NCBI RefSeq assembly: GCF_030758975.1
Contig: NZ_CP132359.1
Coordinates: 682,001 to 746,000 of the forward strand
Source: Bosea beijingensis
GTDB taxonomy: Bacteria > Pseudomonadota > Alphaproteobacteria > Rhizobiales > Beijerinckiaceae
Direction: 5' to 3'
Length of the DNA: 64,000 nt
Shown here: positions 55,781 to 63,457 of the stretch, one piece after another
Layout: every line of letters starts with the position of its first letter
How positions within the stretch are numbered: the stretch's first letter is position 1
Position numbers and translations under genes: made by a program
Notes under the pieces: model-generated
What the model was told of the DNA's origin: nothing
The model's input: only the letters and a program-made list of their open reading frames with translations
Database searches by the model: none

Positions 55781-56315
55781 CACGGCACACTGCCGCGCTG
55801 ATACCGATGAGGATCGTCAAACGAGGGGACGGTTTGCGGCACGAGTGATTCCACGGCTAAACCCCGCCCTAAGGCGCAGCGTCCGTGCCTCACTCGAATT
55901 CGCCCAGGCTGGCACATTTGCCTGGCACGGCGGGATCGCGGGTCTCAACGCGACGGCCCAGCGGGATCTGTTTACGCCGACCCCTAATTCGTTCCAACGA
56001 CGCGGCCGCTACGAACATGAGCCGTAATCGACCAAGACCTTCCGGATGTCGAATGCCGACGGCCTCCGGTTGCCGCCGGCGCTGCCGAACATCGTGGTCA
56101 CGCGGCAACAGCGCTGTTTCATCGGAAGGCGAAGGGGCGAGGTATCCCGGTGTGTGGAGAATCCCGCTGGCCGTCACCCGCGACCCGAATCGATCACGAT
56201 GCACAAAGAACATAGCATGAATTCCTATGAGATCGAAGCCACCGAGCTGCTCGAGGCTTTGTGAGGGCAAGCGGGACCTGCGCCGCTGCAAGCCTCGCTC
56301 TTGGCTGCGATGAGG
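55781..56315. other. Island intergenic region
   Basis: No convincing gene in these 535 bp. The plus strand at 56200-56264 has a short frame (MHKEHSMNSYEIEATELLEA plus L) that looks protein-like but lacks a clear ribosome binding site and may be a remnant. GC content is lower than in the core genome. Confidence 0.4.
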
Positions 56316-57041
56316 TCAGGTTCGTCCGGCCAGTTTCTGGCGCTCGCGACGTCGCATGACGAGCGTCGTCGCGAGCAGGGTGGCGAGGCCGCAGCCCGTC
56401 ATTGCCTCGCGCGAGACGGCCGCATCGCCAGCGATGTCGCAGGCCCGTCCGAGATATGTTTCGAAGAGTTGCTCCCGCAGGAGTGCGACTTCGCCGATGA
56501 AACCGTTGGAGTAGGGCTTGCAGGAATAGTCGCTCTGCAGCACCTCTCTGTGCCAGGCTGCAAGCGCCGAGAGCTGACGATCATCGATGCCATCGCGCAG
56601 GCTCTTCCCAGCCATGGGCACTTCGGCTCCGCCGATCAGATGAGTGTCAAGATCACAGCTGGCGACCCCTCCCGCTTCCGGCAGGAACGTGGCGAGAAGA
56701 TCCCGGAACACTGCGTTGTTCTGCAGCGGTCTTTTGACCAGCAGCGCCATCAGCAGGTCGCTCGCGATCAGCAGATCGGCAGCATTAGCAGCCTCGGCGA
56801 ATTCAGCAGTATCGCGCCGGCTTGGAAGCGCTTTGGTCGCTTCGCTGATTACCTTCATGCGCGCGTAGGCGTTAACGAGGAAGGCCTCGGAGTAGCCAGG
56901 CAAGCTATTGCTCTGAAAGAACGAATTGAATGCCTCGCGCTGGTCGGGCGAGCAGTCGAGAATGGCCGACATCGCGTCGGTAATCGGCGGCTTGCCCGGT
57001 GAGCTAACATGCCCGAAGGTGATGATAGTCATAGTCTTCAC
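56316..57041 (-). CDS. Unknown protein A2, paralogue of the 59206 gene
   Basis: The 241-residue protein is not recognised. Near the start it has FGHVSSPGKPPITDAMSAIL, closely matching FGHVSQPGEPVLTDALSAML of the 59206-59940 product. Further shared segments are AADLLIASDLLMALL / AAHLLIAADLVAALL, DGIDDRQLSALAAW / EGMTDSDLQQIARW and a late GF-or-GL ... LF ... GR segment, so the two are full-length paralogues. The shared motif lies 14 nt upstream in a shorter form (ACCCCCGAAAG). The start may be GTG 57041 or ATG 57032. Mostly helical; no membrane or signal segment. Confidence 0.8.
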   Translation of the reverse strand: MKTMTIITFGHVSSPGKPPITDAMSAILDCSPDQREAFNSFFQSNSLPGYSEAFLVNAYARMKVISEATKALPSRRDTAEFAEAANAADLLIASDLLMALLVKRPLQNNAVFRDLLATFLPEAGGVASCDLDTHLIGGAEVPMAGKSLRDGIDDRQLSALAAWHREVLQSDYSCKPYSNGFIGEVALLREQLFETYLGRACDIAGDAAVSREAMTGCGLATLLATTLVMRRRERQKLAGRT

Positions 57042-57411
57042 TTTCAGTATTTTGTCTTTCGGGGGTTATTCGGAATTACTTCCAAACAATCTTCTTTGTG
57101 CCTCGACTGACCTCGTGCATCCGTTTTGGCGTTCGAGAGCAGCGGAACGGACTTCGACGAAGATGCTGGTCTGTCGCGGCGGATTATTCCGGGCCGCTGA
57201 GCATGCTTGGCAGGCCGCGATGCCTTTATGGCATCGGATACACGGCGAAGCGTGTACGGCGAGATCTGGCATCCTAGGCCCAAGGGGCTTGCGCCGGTCC
57301 GGGCGCCGTGTGATCGGCACGTCGTGTTTTTGAGCATGTGCCTGGCGGATTGCAGCCGTTGACGACCGCAATCCGAGTTTCGAGTGCTCTCGAAGCATCC
57401 GAGCGGTGAGC
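57042..57411. other. Intergenic region upstream of A2
   Basis: These 370 bp include a minus-strand frame ending at 57044, two bases before the A2 start (97 codons from an ATG at 57336; ISPYTLRRVSDAIKASRPAK). It may be a small coupled gene or a chance frame. CTTTATGGCATC / GATGCCATAAAG and CACGGCGAAGCGTGT hairpins lie at 57220-57260. Confidence 0.4.
57056..57067 (-). promoter_or_regulatory. Shared leader motif before A2
   Basis: AACCCCCGAAAG on the minus strand, 14 nt before GTG 57041. It is the shortest version of the four-gene motif, lacking two bases. Confidence 0.6.
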
Positions 57412-58023
57412 TCAGATCGCGTTGCCGCCGCTGGACGTCTGCACGAGGCGGACACCTGGGAGGTTCAGTGCCATGATCGCTTGCTGGACCTCGGATCGGC
57501 TTCGACAGGCGACGTAGCACCCCGCCTCATTGCGGATGCCGATCTCGACGATGGCGCTCGTCGGGATGGTTTCGAACGACACGTACCAGGTCGAGGCTTT
57601 GATGAACCCGCCACCGGAGAGGATCAGGGCACGGCGCGTGTCCTTGTCGACTTTGGTCGTCGACCACTGAAGCCAGTTGAAGAGACCATGACTGTGCTCA
57701 GGGAGGTCGATTTGGATGCGAACCTGTCGCTTGTCAGCGAAGCGCGCTCCATTTGGCGGACGAACGCCGTCAGCCTCCTCGAAGAAGCGGCGCTGGCTCG
57801 CGGTGAGCAGCCCAGGCTCGCCAAGCCCGTGTTCAGCTGGATCGGAATCGGTGGTCAGGTTGACGCCGTTAGCGATCAGGTTCCGACCGTAGTACCTGCG
57901 CTTGTCGGGCTTCTTCATGTTCCCAACGAGGTTGGGACTGTCGATCACGACCTCCCCGCGATTGAGGCCGTACGTCATGATCGACTCGATGTGTTCGATC
58001 GCGGTGAAGTGATACAGTTCCAT
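57412..58023 (-). CDS. Unknown protein with ADP-ribosyltransferase-like N-terminus
   Basis: The 203-residue protein starts MELYHFTAIEHIESIMTYGL and continues to NGVNLTTDSDPAEHGL. A HFT motif, a GL turn and a following LTTD/LTxx strand are the first elements of ADP-ribosyltransferase-like folds such as DarT, KptA/Tpt1 and related toxins. Middle and C-terminal parts (RQVRIQIDLPEHSHGLFNWL..., WYVSFETIPTSAIVEIGI) are compatible but not diagnostic. The shared motif precedes it. Enzyme activity is a hypothesis. Confidence 0.7.
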   Translation of the reverse strand: MELYHFTAIEHIESIMTYGLNRGEVVIDSPNLVGNMKKPDKRRYYGRNLIANGVNLTTDSDPAEHGLGEPGLLTASQRRFFEEADGVRPPNGARFADKRQVRIQIDLPEHSHGLFNWLQWSTTKVDKDTRRALILSGGGFIKASTWYVSFETIPTSAIVEIGIRNEAGCYVACRSRSEVQQAIMALNLPGVRLVQTSSGGNAI

Positions 58024-58038
58024 GCGGCAAACTCTCTA

Positions 58039-58051
58039 CTTTCTCGGGGGT
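58039..58051 (-). promoter_or_regulatory. Shared leader motif before the ART-like gene
   Basis: ACCCCCGAGAAAG on the minus strand, 15 nt before ATG 58023. A GGGGAATTACCCC near-palindrome overlaps its upstream edge. Confidence 0.65.
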
Positions 58052-58090
58052 AATTCCCCTTTCGCTACGCCGCGGACTTCTCTCAGTGAA

Positions 58091-58120
58091 AAAGCCCCGC
58101 ACTCGGTGAGGCAGGGCTTC
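58091..58120 (-). terminator. Terminator after the 58198 gene
   Basis: On the minus strand AAGCCCTGC / GTGCGGGGCTT is followed by TTTTC, about 80 nt past the stop of the 58198-58995 gene. It implies that the next gene has its own promoter. Confidence 0.7.
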
Positions 58121-58197
58121 TCTGTTCGTTTTGGATCGAGATCGAGCGGGTAATAGAGCGGAGACCTCGCTGCGGGCCCTTGGCCCCTCGCAGAGCG

Positions 58198-58995
58198 TCA
58201 GAATGCCTCGCGATACCGCTTCGCGGCGTCGGCCATGCCCTCGCCTTCGAGCCAACGGAGGAGCACGTCCGATGGAGCAGGCTTTTGGCCGTAAGCATGG
58301 GCCAGCAAGGTTGAGCCGGGTCGATAGATTGTGACCGTCACGCCGCCGAACGGGCGTTGCTTAGGCCCGGGACTCTCGTGGTAGGGCGACAGGGCTCGTA
58401 AGATGACGAGCCGCACCATATCGCGCACGACGGTGTTGGCATGAGGGATCCAGATTTCATCCGACCCGGTGTTCACCAGCCAGGCACTGTCGACCTCGAT
58501 GAGCCTGTCATGACCGACGGGCGACAGCCACATCGCGAGGCTGACGGAATAATCCCTTTGCAGCGCCATGATGCAGTTGCGGTCGGTCATGGCGAGGCTC
58601 TGCATGATCTCGGTGACGCGAGCTGGGCCCAATCGCGCGTGCTGAGCCCTTGGATGATTTGCCGCGCCGGATGATGCGCGGGACGTGACCCGCCAACCAT
58701 TTGCAGATCGTCCGGGCAAAATCTCGCTTGTTGCCGCTCGCAACTTCGGAAGCACATCGGCGCGCGTCAGGCTTCGGGCCCGAAAGATGGCCTCGAGCAC
58801 ATCGTCGTATTTGGCCCGAGCCTGTTCAACCGCATCGAAAGGGGTCTTTGCCTTGTCGCTGTACTGGAACAGCGGATGGCCGTCGGCGGAGTAGAGGCGC
58901 ACGCTGTGCTGGCGCAGGCGATCAGCGACTTTCGGCTTTGCGGCCGCCGAGCCCAGGCTGTTGGGCGAAGTGATCTGGTGAATGGCGTTCGTCAT
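58198..58995 (-). CDS. Unknown protein B
   Basis: The 265-residue protein is not recognised. It begins MTNAIHQITSPNSLG and has a segment VRLYSADGHPLFQYSDKAKTP, a basic Ser/Arg-rich middle (GWRVTSRASSGAANHPRAQH) and a C-terminal part DMVRLVILRALSPYHESPGP. It looks cytosolic with mixed alpha/beta content. GAGGGACCAGAC precedes ATG 58995, and the shared leader motif lies just upstream. A terminator follows. Confidence 0.8.
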   Translation of the reverse strand: MTNAIHQITSPNSLGSAAAKPKVADRLRQHSVRLYSADGHPLFQYSDKAKTPFDAVEQARAKYDDVLEAIFRARSLTRADVLPKLRAATSEILPGRSANGWRVTSRASSGAANHPRAQHARLGPARVTEIMQSLAMTDRNCIMALQRDYSVSLAMWLSPVGHDRLIEVDSAWLVNTGSDEIWIPHANTVVRDMVRLVILRALSPYHESPGPKQRPFGGVTVTIYRPGSTLLAHAYGQKPAPSDVLLRWLEGEGMADAAKRYREAF

Positions 58996-59009
58996 GTCTG
59001 GTCCCTCTT

Positions 59010-59022
59010 CTTTCTCGGGGGT
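59010..59022 (-). promoter_or_regulatory. Shared leader motif before gene B
   Basis: ACCCCCGAGAAAG on the minus strand, 14 nt before ATG 58995, identical over 13 bases to the copy at 58039. Confidence 0.65.
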
Positions 59023-59205
59023 GCTTTCTGCCTTCCCTCGAAATCACCGATTTCTCGTCTGGTCCGCCGAAGGCGTTCTGGCTCGCAGCGGTCATCGAGC
59101 CACCCTGCGGTTTGTCGAGGACGCGCATTGCGACCTCGACAATGGCAGGTCACCGTCAAGGCGAGGCCACAAGGCAGGCCCGGTGATGCCGCCCGCCTGG
59201 AAGCT

Positions 59206-59940
59206 TCAATCCTCGCAGGGCATGAGGATGCCGCGAGGGTCGGGTTCGCGGTCGGCGAGTTCCACGGAGAACGCAACCGCGATGACGCAGGCGTGGCGGG
59301 CCCGGACGCCGAGCCCGGTTTCGGGCAGTTTGAATTCGCGGCCGTCGACATTGCTGAACAGCGCATCGTGAACGATGGCGATGTCGCTGAAGAGACCGAT
59401 GACGTGGTCACGGGCGGGAGCGGAAGTGCGACGCGCCCGCGACCACCGTGCGATCTGTTGAAGATCGCTGTCGGTCATGCCCTCGGCGAGATCATGAAGG
59501 CCCAGCGCTTTGGCCCTGTCAGCTGCGATATGCAGATCGACGGAGCCGGCGCGCTCCCGCACATCGGGCAGGACCAACCCGATGGCGTCTTTGACTCGTG
59601 CGAACGTTTCTTTGCTGTCATCTGCAAGGAGCGCGGCGACGAGGTCTGCGGCGATCAGAAGGTGCGCAGCCTGGCAGGCATCCCGGTCACAGGCGGCGAG
59701 CGGCTGCATATGACGTTCGGCGAAGTAGGTGCGCAGCACGAAGATGCGCAGGATCGCGCGAGCGATCAGGCCCTCGGCGACTTCGGCGCCGCGTTGACGC
59801 AGGCCATAGTGCCATTGGTCGAGGTAGTTCGCGGGCGCATCAGCGAGCATAGCGCTGAGCGCGTCGGTGAGCACCGGTTCCCCCGGCTGCGAGACATGCC
59901 CGAAGCAGGCGCGAGGGGCGAGGCGAGCGGCGTTCGTCAT
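59206..59940 (-). CDS. Unknown protein A1, paralogue of the 56316 gene
   Basis: The 244-residue protein has the FGHVSQPGEPVLTDALSAML N-terminal motif shared with A2, and the helical segments AAHLLIAADLVAALL and EGMTDSDLQQIARW. No catalytic motif, signal peptide or membrane helix is visible. It is the first gene of the leftward cluster. AAAGGAAAATCAAG and the shared motif precede ATG 59940. Confidence 0.8.
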   Translation of the reverse strand: MTNAARLAPRACFGHVSQPGEPVLTDALSAMLADAPANYLDQWHYGLRQRGAEVAEGLIARAILRIFVLRTYFAERHMQPLAACDRDACQAAHLLIAADLVAALLADDSKETFARVKDAIGLVLPDVRERAGSVDLHIAADRAKALGLHDLAEGMTDSDLQQIARWSRARRTSAPARDHVIGLFSDIAIVHDALFSNVDGREFKLPETGLGVRARHACVIAVAFSVELADREPDPRGILMPCED

Positions 59941-59950
59941 CTTGATTTTC

Positions 59951-59963
59951 CTTTCTCAGGGGT
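59951..59963 (-). promoter_or_regulatory. Shared leader motif before A1
   Basis: ACCCCTGAGAAAG on the minus strand, 10 nt before ATG 59940; differs from the other copies at one base. Confidence 0.6.
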
Positions 59964-60154
59964 TTTGGGATCTCAGTCCCAAAGGGACCTCCTTTTTCGG
60001 AATTGCCTCTTCTCGTGGGCGCCGATCGTTCAGATGGTCGCCGTTCCTTGCCGCGGGCGTTGAGCCCGCCAGCCAACGGCTTTGCCGGAGGCCCCGGCAC
60101 CGAGAGGTGACGGCGAAAAATTTTTTTGGCCTGTCCGCTTCGTGCGGCGTCGTC

Positions 60155-60182
60155 TGTTGTTTTGATAGTTCTATGCACCAAC
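60155..60182. repeat. 28-bp direct repeat, copy 1
   Basis: It shares AGTTCTATGCACCAAC exactly and 26 of 28 bases overall with 60337-60364. Confidence 0.85.
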
Positions 60183-60336
60183 GCTTCGCGGCCTCGCGAT
60201 GGTGCTCACGCAAGCGGCCGACGCGTGCAGCGCAGAGGGCTCTTGCGTGCCTCGCCCGGTACATTTCCTCAAGCCGCCCGAGCGACCCGAGGCGGCAACT
60301 CAAGGCCTCTCGTCAGACCTAGGATGCGCCTGCGGA

Positions 60337-60364
60337 TGTTGTTTAGACAGTTCTATGCACCAAC
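60337..60364. repeat. 28-bp direct repeat, copy 2
   Basis: Second copy, 182 bp to the right of the first in the same orientation. Confidence 0.85.
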
Positions 60365-60533
60365 AGGTGGCGTGGCCAACGCGCCCGTTCTCAATGGCTT
60401 ATCAACCATGGTCAAAAGCCCCCTCGAGAATTGGGCACCCACCTGCCTCATCCCTCAAATTGTCTGCAATCTATTTGGGGGCCGCTATCGGCATCGCCAG
60501 TTGAATGACCGCGATGAAGTCGGGGGATTTTGC

Positions 60534-61062
60534 GTGGCGGTTTCAGACAACGCGGCGTTCGTCGCATCCTATTACTATCAGGAAGCAGGCCTCGCAGCGC
60601 GCGACGATCTGGCAAATGGAGTCTGGTACGCGCCAGATATCCGCATGAAGGTGCCCAACGGCACGCCCGTCTCTGAGGCTGACCTCAGAGAGGTACTCAA
60701 GCGTCGCTTGCCCTGGACTAACGAAACCGGGCCGGCCAAACGCGAGAGCAAGCAAAAGACGCCCACGAAGAAAGGCAGTGCCTCGATCGAAACCACGTCC
60801 GCAAGAGACATCAGCTTCTCGGTGCCGAAGTCCGTCTCCCTCGTCTGGGCGCTGGGCACGCCGGATATCCGGATGAAGATCGAGGAAGCTCAGCATCGCG
60901 CCGTGAAACGCGCCATGGACCTGTTCTTCCAGAATGTCGCTCTTGAGCGCATTGGCAATTCGAAGGAACAGAAGACGCGGCCTGCAATCGCGTTCTGCGC
61001 GCTCTTTCTGCACGGAACCTCGCGCAATGCAAAGCGTGATGACGGCAAGCTCCATCCCGATC
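60534..61062 (+). pseudogene. TrwC/TraI-type relaxase, truncated
   Basis: The remnant encodes ~176 residues of an HUH relaxase (MobF family). It has the N-terminal catalytic tyrosines (VASYYYQEAG, residues ~10-19), the diagnostic ARDISFSVPKSVSLVWAL segment and the start of motif III (FLHGTSRN ... KLHPDP). The reading frame then passes directly into IS66 TnpB, so the last histidine(s) of the metal site and all downstream helicase parts are lost. GTG 60534 with GGGGA upstream is the likely start; an ATG at 60408 is possible. The island is therefore no longer self-mobilising through this gene. Confidence 0.85.
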
Positions 61063-61082
61063 CGTGCGGTGCGGGCCTCGCG

Positions 61083-61436
61083 ATGATTGTGCCAGGCGTC
61101 GATCTGAAGATCTACATGGCGACGCGCCCTGTCGACTTCCGTCGCGGCCTCGACGGGCTTGCCGCGACGGCGCAGGAGGTCCTCGGCCTTGATCCTTATA
61201 GTGGTGCGGCCGTCGTCTTCCGCGCCAAAAGGGCTGACCGGATCAAGATATTGGTCTGGGATCGCACCGGGCTGGTGCTGGTGCACAAGCGGCTGGAGGG
61301 TTCGAAGTTCGTGTGGCCGCAGGTTCGCGATGGCGTGATGCGGATGTCGCCGGCGATGTTTGCGGCGCTGTTTGAGGGACTGGATTGGCGCCTGATGCGT
61401 CCCGAACGGGCCCGGCGTCCGCAGCTTGCCGGGTGA
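61083..61436 (+). CDS. tnpB: IS66 accessory protein TnpB
   Basis: The 117-residue protein has VDLKIYMATRPVDFRRGLDG, DPYSGAAVVFRAKRADRIKI and KRLEGSKFVWP, the IS66 OrfB (TnpB) signatures. ATG 61083 overlaps the stop of the residual tnpA-like frame (ATGA), the usual IS66 coupling. It is in frame with the upstream relaxase remnant, giving a single 436-codon open frame that is an artefact of the junction. Confidence 0.92.
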   Translation: MIVPGVDLKIYMATRPVDFRRGLDGLAATAQEVLGLDPYSGAAVVFRAKRADRIKILVWDRTGLVLVHKRLEGSKFVWPQVRDGVMRMSPAMFAALFEGLDWRLMRPERARRPQLAG

Positions 61437-61504
61437 GTGCGGCACACTGACTCAGGGGCGCGCCGCGCATGGCGCTGACGGTGGATCCGTGCTCGAAATA
61501 GCGC

Positions 61505-63070
61505 ATGAACGTCGCCGTTCTCCACGACGAGGTCGAGCGTCTGAAAGCCGAGCTGGCGCAGACGCAAGAGGCCCTGGCTCAGTCCGAGGAAGCACGGCGG
61601 CGGCTGGAGAGCATCGTCAGCGACTTCCAGCGCGAGAAGTTCGGCGCCAGGTCCGAGAAGCTCTCCTGCGATCAATACCATCTGCCGCTGGAGGACGTCG
61701 AAATCGCCCAGGGCGTGCTCGACGCCGCCCATGAGAAAGCGCAGCGGATCATCAAGGGCCGCCCGGACGGCGCCTGCGCTTCTCATCGGCGCAACCGCGG
61801 TCACCTGCCGGCCCATCTGCCGCGGGTGGAGCGGATCATCGAGCCTGAGAGCAGGCTGTGTCCGTGCGGCTGCGGCGAAATGGCCAGGATCGGCGAGGAC
61901 GTCAGCGAGCGGCTGGACGTGGTGCCGGCGCAGTTGCGCGTGCTGGTCACCCGCCGCCCGAAATACGCCTGCCGCCGCTGCTCGGGCGCGGTCGTGCAGG
62001 CCCATGCCCCCGAGCATGTGGTGCCGGGCGGCCTGCCCACCGAGGCGCTGATCGCCCAGGTCATCGTCGCCAAGTTCGGCGATCACCTGCCGTTCTACCG
62101 GCAGGCCGAGATCTATGCCCGCCAGGGCATCCGGCTCGATCGCGCGACACTGGGTAACTGGGCTGGCCGGGCCTGCTTCCATCTCAAGCCCATCGCCGAG
62201 CGCATGCGCCAACATCTGGCCGCGGCAGGTCGTCTGTTCATGGACGAGACCACCGCACCGGTGCTCGATCCTGGACGAGGGAAGGTCCGGAAGGGCTTCT
62301 TCTGGGCGATCGCTTCCGATGACCGCGGTCATGGCGGCCAGGGCCCGCCCATCGTGCTGTTCCACTATGCGCCGGGGCGCAGTGGCGAGCATGCGGAACG
62401 CTTCCTTCAGGGCTTCCGCGGGCAGTTCCTGCAAGTCGACGCCTATGAGGGGTACGATCGGCTGGCGCGCCTGGAACGGCCGCAGGGGCCCTGGAGGCTC
62501 GTCCATTGTTGGGCCCATCTGCGCCGACGGTTCGTCAAGCTGGCGCGCAACACCAAATCCCCGATCGCCGAGGCGGCGATACGCCAGATCGCGGCGCTCT
62601 ATGCCATCGAGGCGACAGTGCGCGGGGCAGCGCCGCAACTGCGGCTCGCCGCCCGGCGGGAGCATTCCGCGCCGATTATCGCCGCCCTCAAACCATGGCT
62701 CGAGAAGCAGCTGTCGCTGATCTCCTCCGGATCCAGACTGGCCGAAGACATCCGTTATGGGCTCGCTCACTGGGAGGGGCTCACCCGCTTCCTCGAAGAT
62801 GGCCGCCTCGAGCTCGACACCAACCCCGTCGAGAACGCCATCCGGCCAGTCTGCCTGACCCGAAAAAATGCTCTGTTCGCGGGCCATGAGGTCGGGGCCG
62901 AAAACTGGGCTTTGCTCTCATCCCTCGTCGCCACGTGCAGGCTCAACGACGTCAATCCCGTCGCCTATGTCGCAGAAACCCTCGACGCCATCATCAACGG
63001 CCACCCACAAAGCGCCGTCGAAGACCTCATGCCATGGCGCTTCCGGAAAACCTCAAGCCCAAATCCGTAG
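61505..63070 (+). CDS. tnpC: IS66 family transposase TnpC
   Basis: The 521-residue transposase has an N-terminal coiled coil (~5-40) and the GARSEKL segment. Zinc-binding cysteines follow (CPCGC at 119-123, CRRC at 156-159). The DDE catalytic residues are D247 (FMDETTAP), D312 (QVDAYEG) and E443 (NPVENAIRP). The C-terminal RKNALFAGHEVGAENWA is typical. Length is complete, so transposition functions may persist even though the left end is lost. Confidence 0.95.
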   Translation: MNVAVLHDEVERLKAELAQTQEALAQSEEARRRLESIVSDFQREKFGARSEKLSCDQYHLPLEDVEIAQGVLDAAHEKAQRIIKGRPDGACASHRRNRGHLPAHLPRVERIIEPESRLCPCGCGEMARIGEDVSERLDVVPAQLRVLVTRRPKYACRRCSGAVVQAHAPEHVVPGGLPTEALIAQVIVAKFGDHLPFYRQAEIYARQGIRLDRATLGNWAGRACFHLKPIAERMRQHLAAAGRLFMDETTAPVLDPGRGKVRKGFFWAIASDDRGHGGQGPPIVLFHYAPGRSGEHAERFLQGFRGQFLQVDAYEGYDRLARLERPQGPWRLVHCWAHLRRRFVKLARNTKSPIAEAAIRQIAALYAIEATVRGAAPQLRLAARREHSAPIIAALKPWLEKQLSLISSGSRLAEDIRYGLAHWEGLTRFLEDGRLELDTNPVENAIRPVCLTRKNALFAGHEVGAENWALLSSLVATCRLNDVNPVAYVAETLDAIINGHPQSAVEDLMPWRFRKTSSPNP

Positions 63071-63090
63071 GGCCGCGGCGGAGCGCTTAC
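63071..63090. repeat. IS66 right inverted repeat
   Basis: GGCCGCGGCGGAGCGCTTAC; its reverse begins GTAAGCG, the conserved IS66 terminus. Confidence 0.85.
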
Positions 63091-63457
63091 CAACAGCCGC
63101 GTAGGCCCGGGCGACATCGACCGGATCGTGAAGCGATGAGTAAGGCATCTCAAACCAAGTGGCCCCGCCGGCACCGGCCGACGGGGCAAATTAAGGGAGG
63201 AAACGCCGGATGGGGCAAGACCGAATCTGCCACTGCAGAGAGCGGCGCGACACCTACCCCTGGGTTTAATCGACCGAGACCTTCGCCAGAAAGCGCACGT
63301 GTCGCGTGGGCACATTGTGCCGGCAGCAGGGTGAATATTGGCCCGTTGCGGACTCGCGGAACGTCCGCTTTCAGGCACCTAACTTGCGAGAAGATGCTGC
63401 GGCCGAAACTTGCCCTCGGCTAACCTTCGAAAGGACCGCTTGTGTGCCGTAGCAACC
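63091..63457. other. Intergenic region between IS66 and helicase
   Basis: These 367 bp contain no convincing gene. A short plus-strand frame just inside (VGPGDIDRIVKR then stop) could be the end of a gene cut by the IS. CCCCGCCGG / CCGACGGGG forms a hairpin near 63163-63187. Confidence 0.4.

Larger units (their letters stand above)
59941..60533. other. Region between the four-gene cluster and the relaxase
   Basis: These 593 bp contain a 28-bp direct repeat (60155-60182, 60337-60364), a GCGGGC / GCCCGC hairpin near 60053-60070 and an A/T-tract at 60116-60127. Minus-strand frames with protein-like segments (RHARALCAARVGRLREHHRE) are present but lack clear starts. As the segment just upstream of a relaxase gene it is a candidate origin-of-transfer region. 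Confidence 0.45.
61063..63090 (+). mobile_element. IS66-family element, left end missing
   Basis: tnpB and tnpC are present and the right inverted repeat (GTAAGCGCTCCGCCGCGG reading inward from 63090) is intact. No GTAAGCG-type left end or complete tnpA lies between the relaxase and tnpB; only the last few codons of a tnpA-like frame (ending CGATGA) precede tnpB. The left ~400 bp were deleted together with part of the relaxase gene. Confidence 0.85.

Noticed and set aside
60118..60303. Minus-strand gene for a small protein (RHARALCAARVGRLREHHRE...)
   Set aside because: Protein-like, but no clear start codon with a ribosome binding site and its sequence is partly a duplicated segment; reported only as repeats.
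60126..61436. A relaxase-TnpB fusion as a real protein
   Set aside because: The frame crosses a junction between a truncated relaxase and a truncated IS66; each half matches only its own family.
61083..63090. A complete, autonomous IS66
   Set aside because: tnpA and the left inverted repeat are missing; only about 20 bp separate the relaxase remnant from tnpB.
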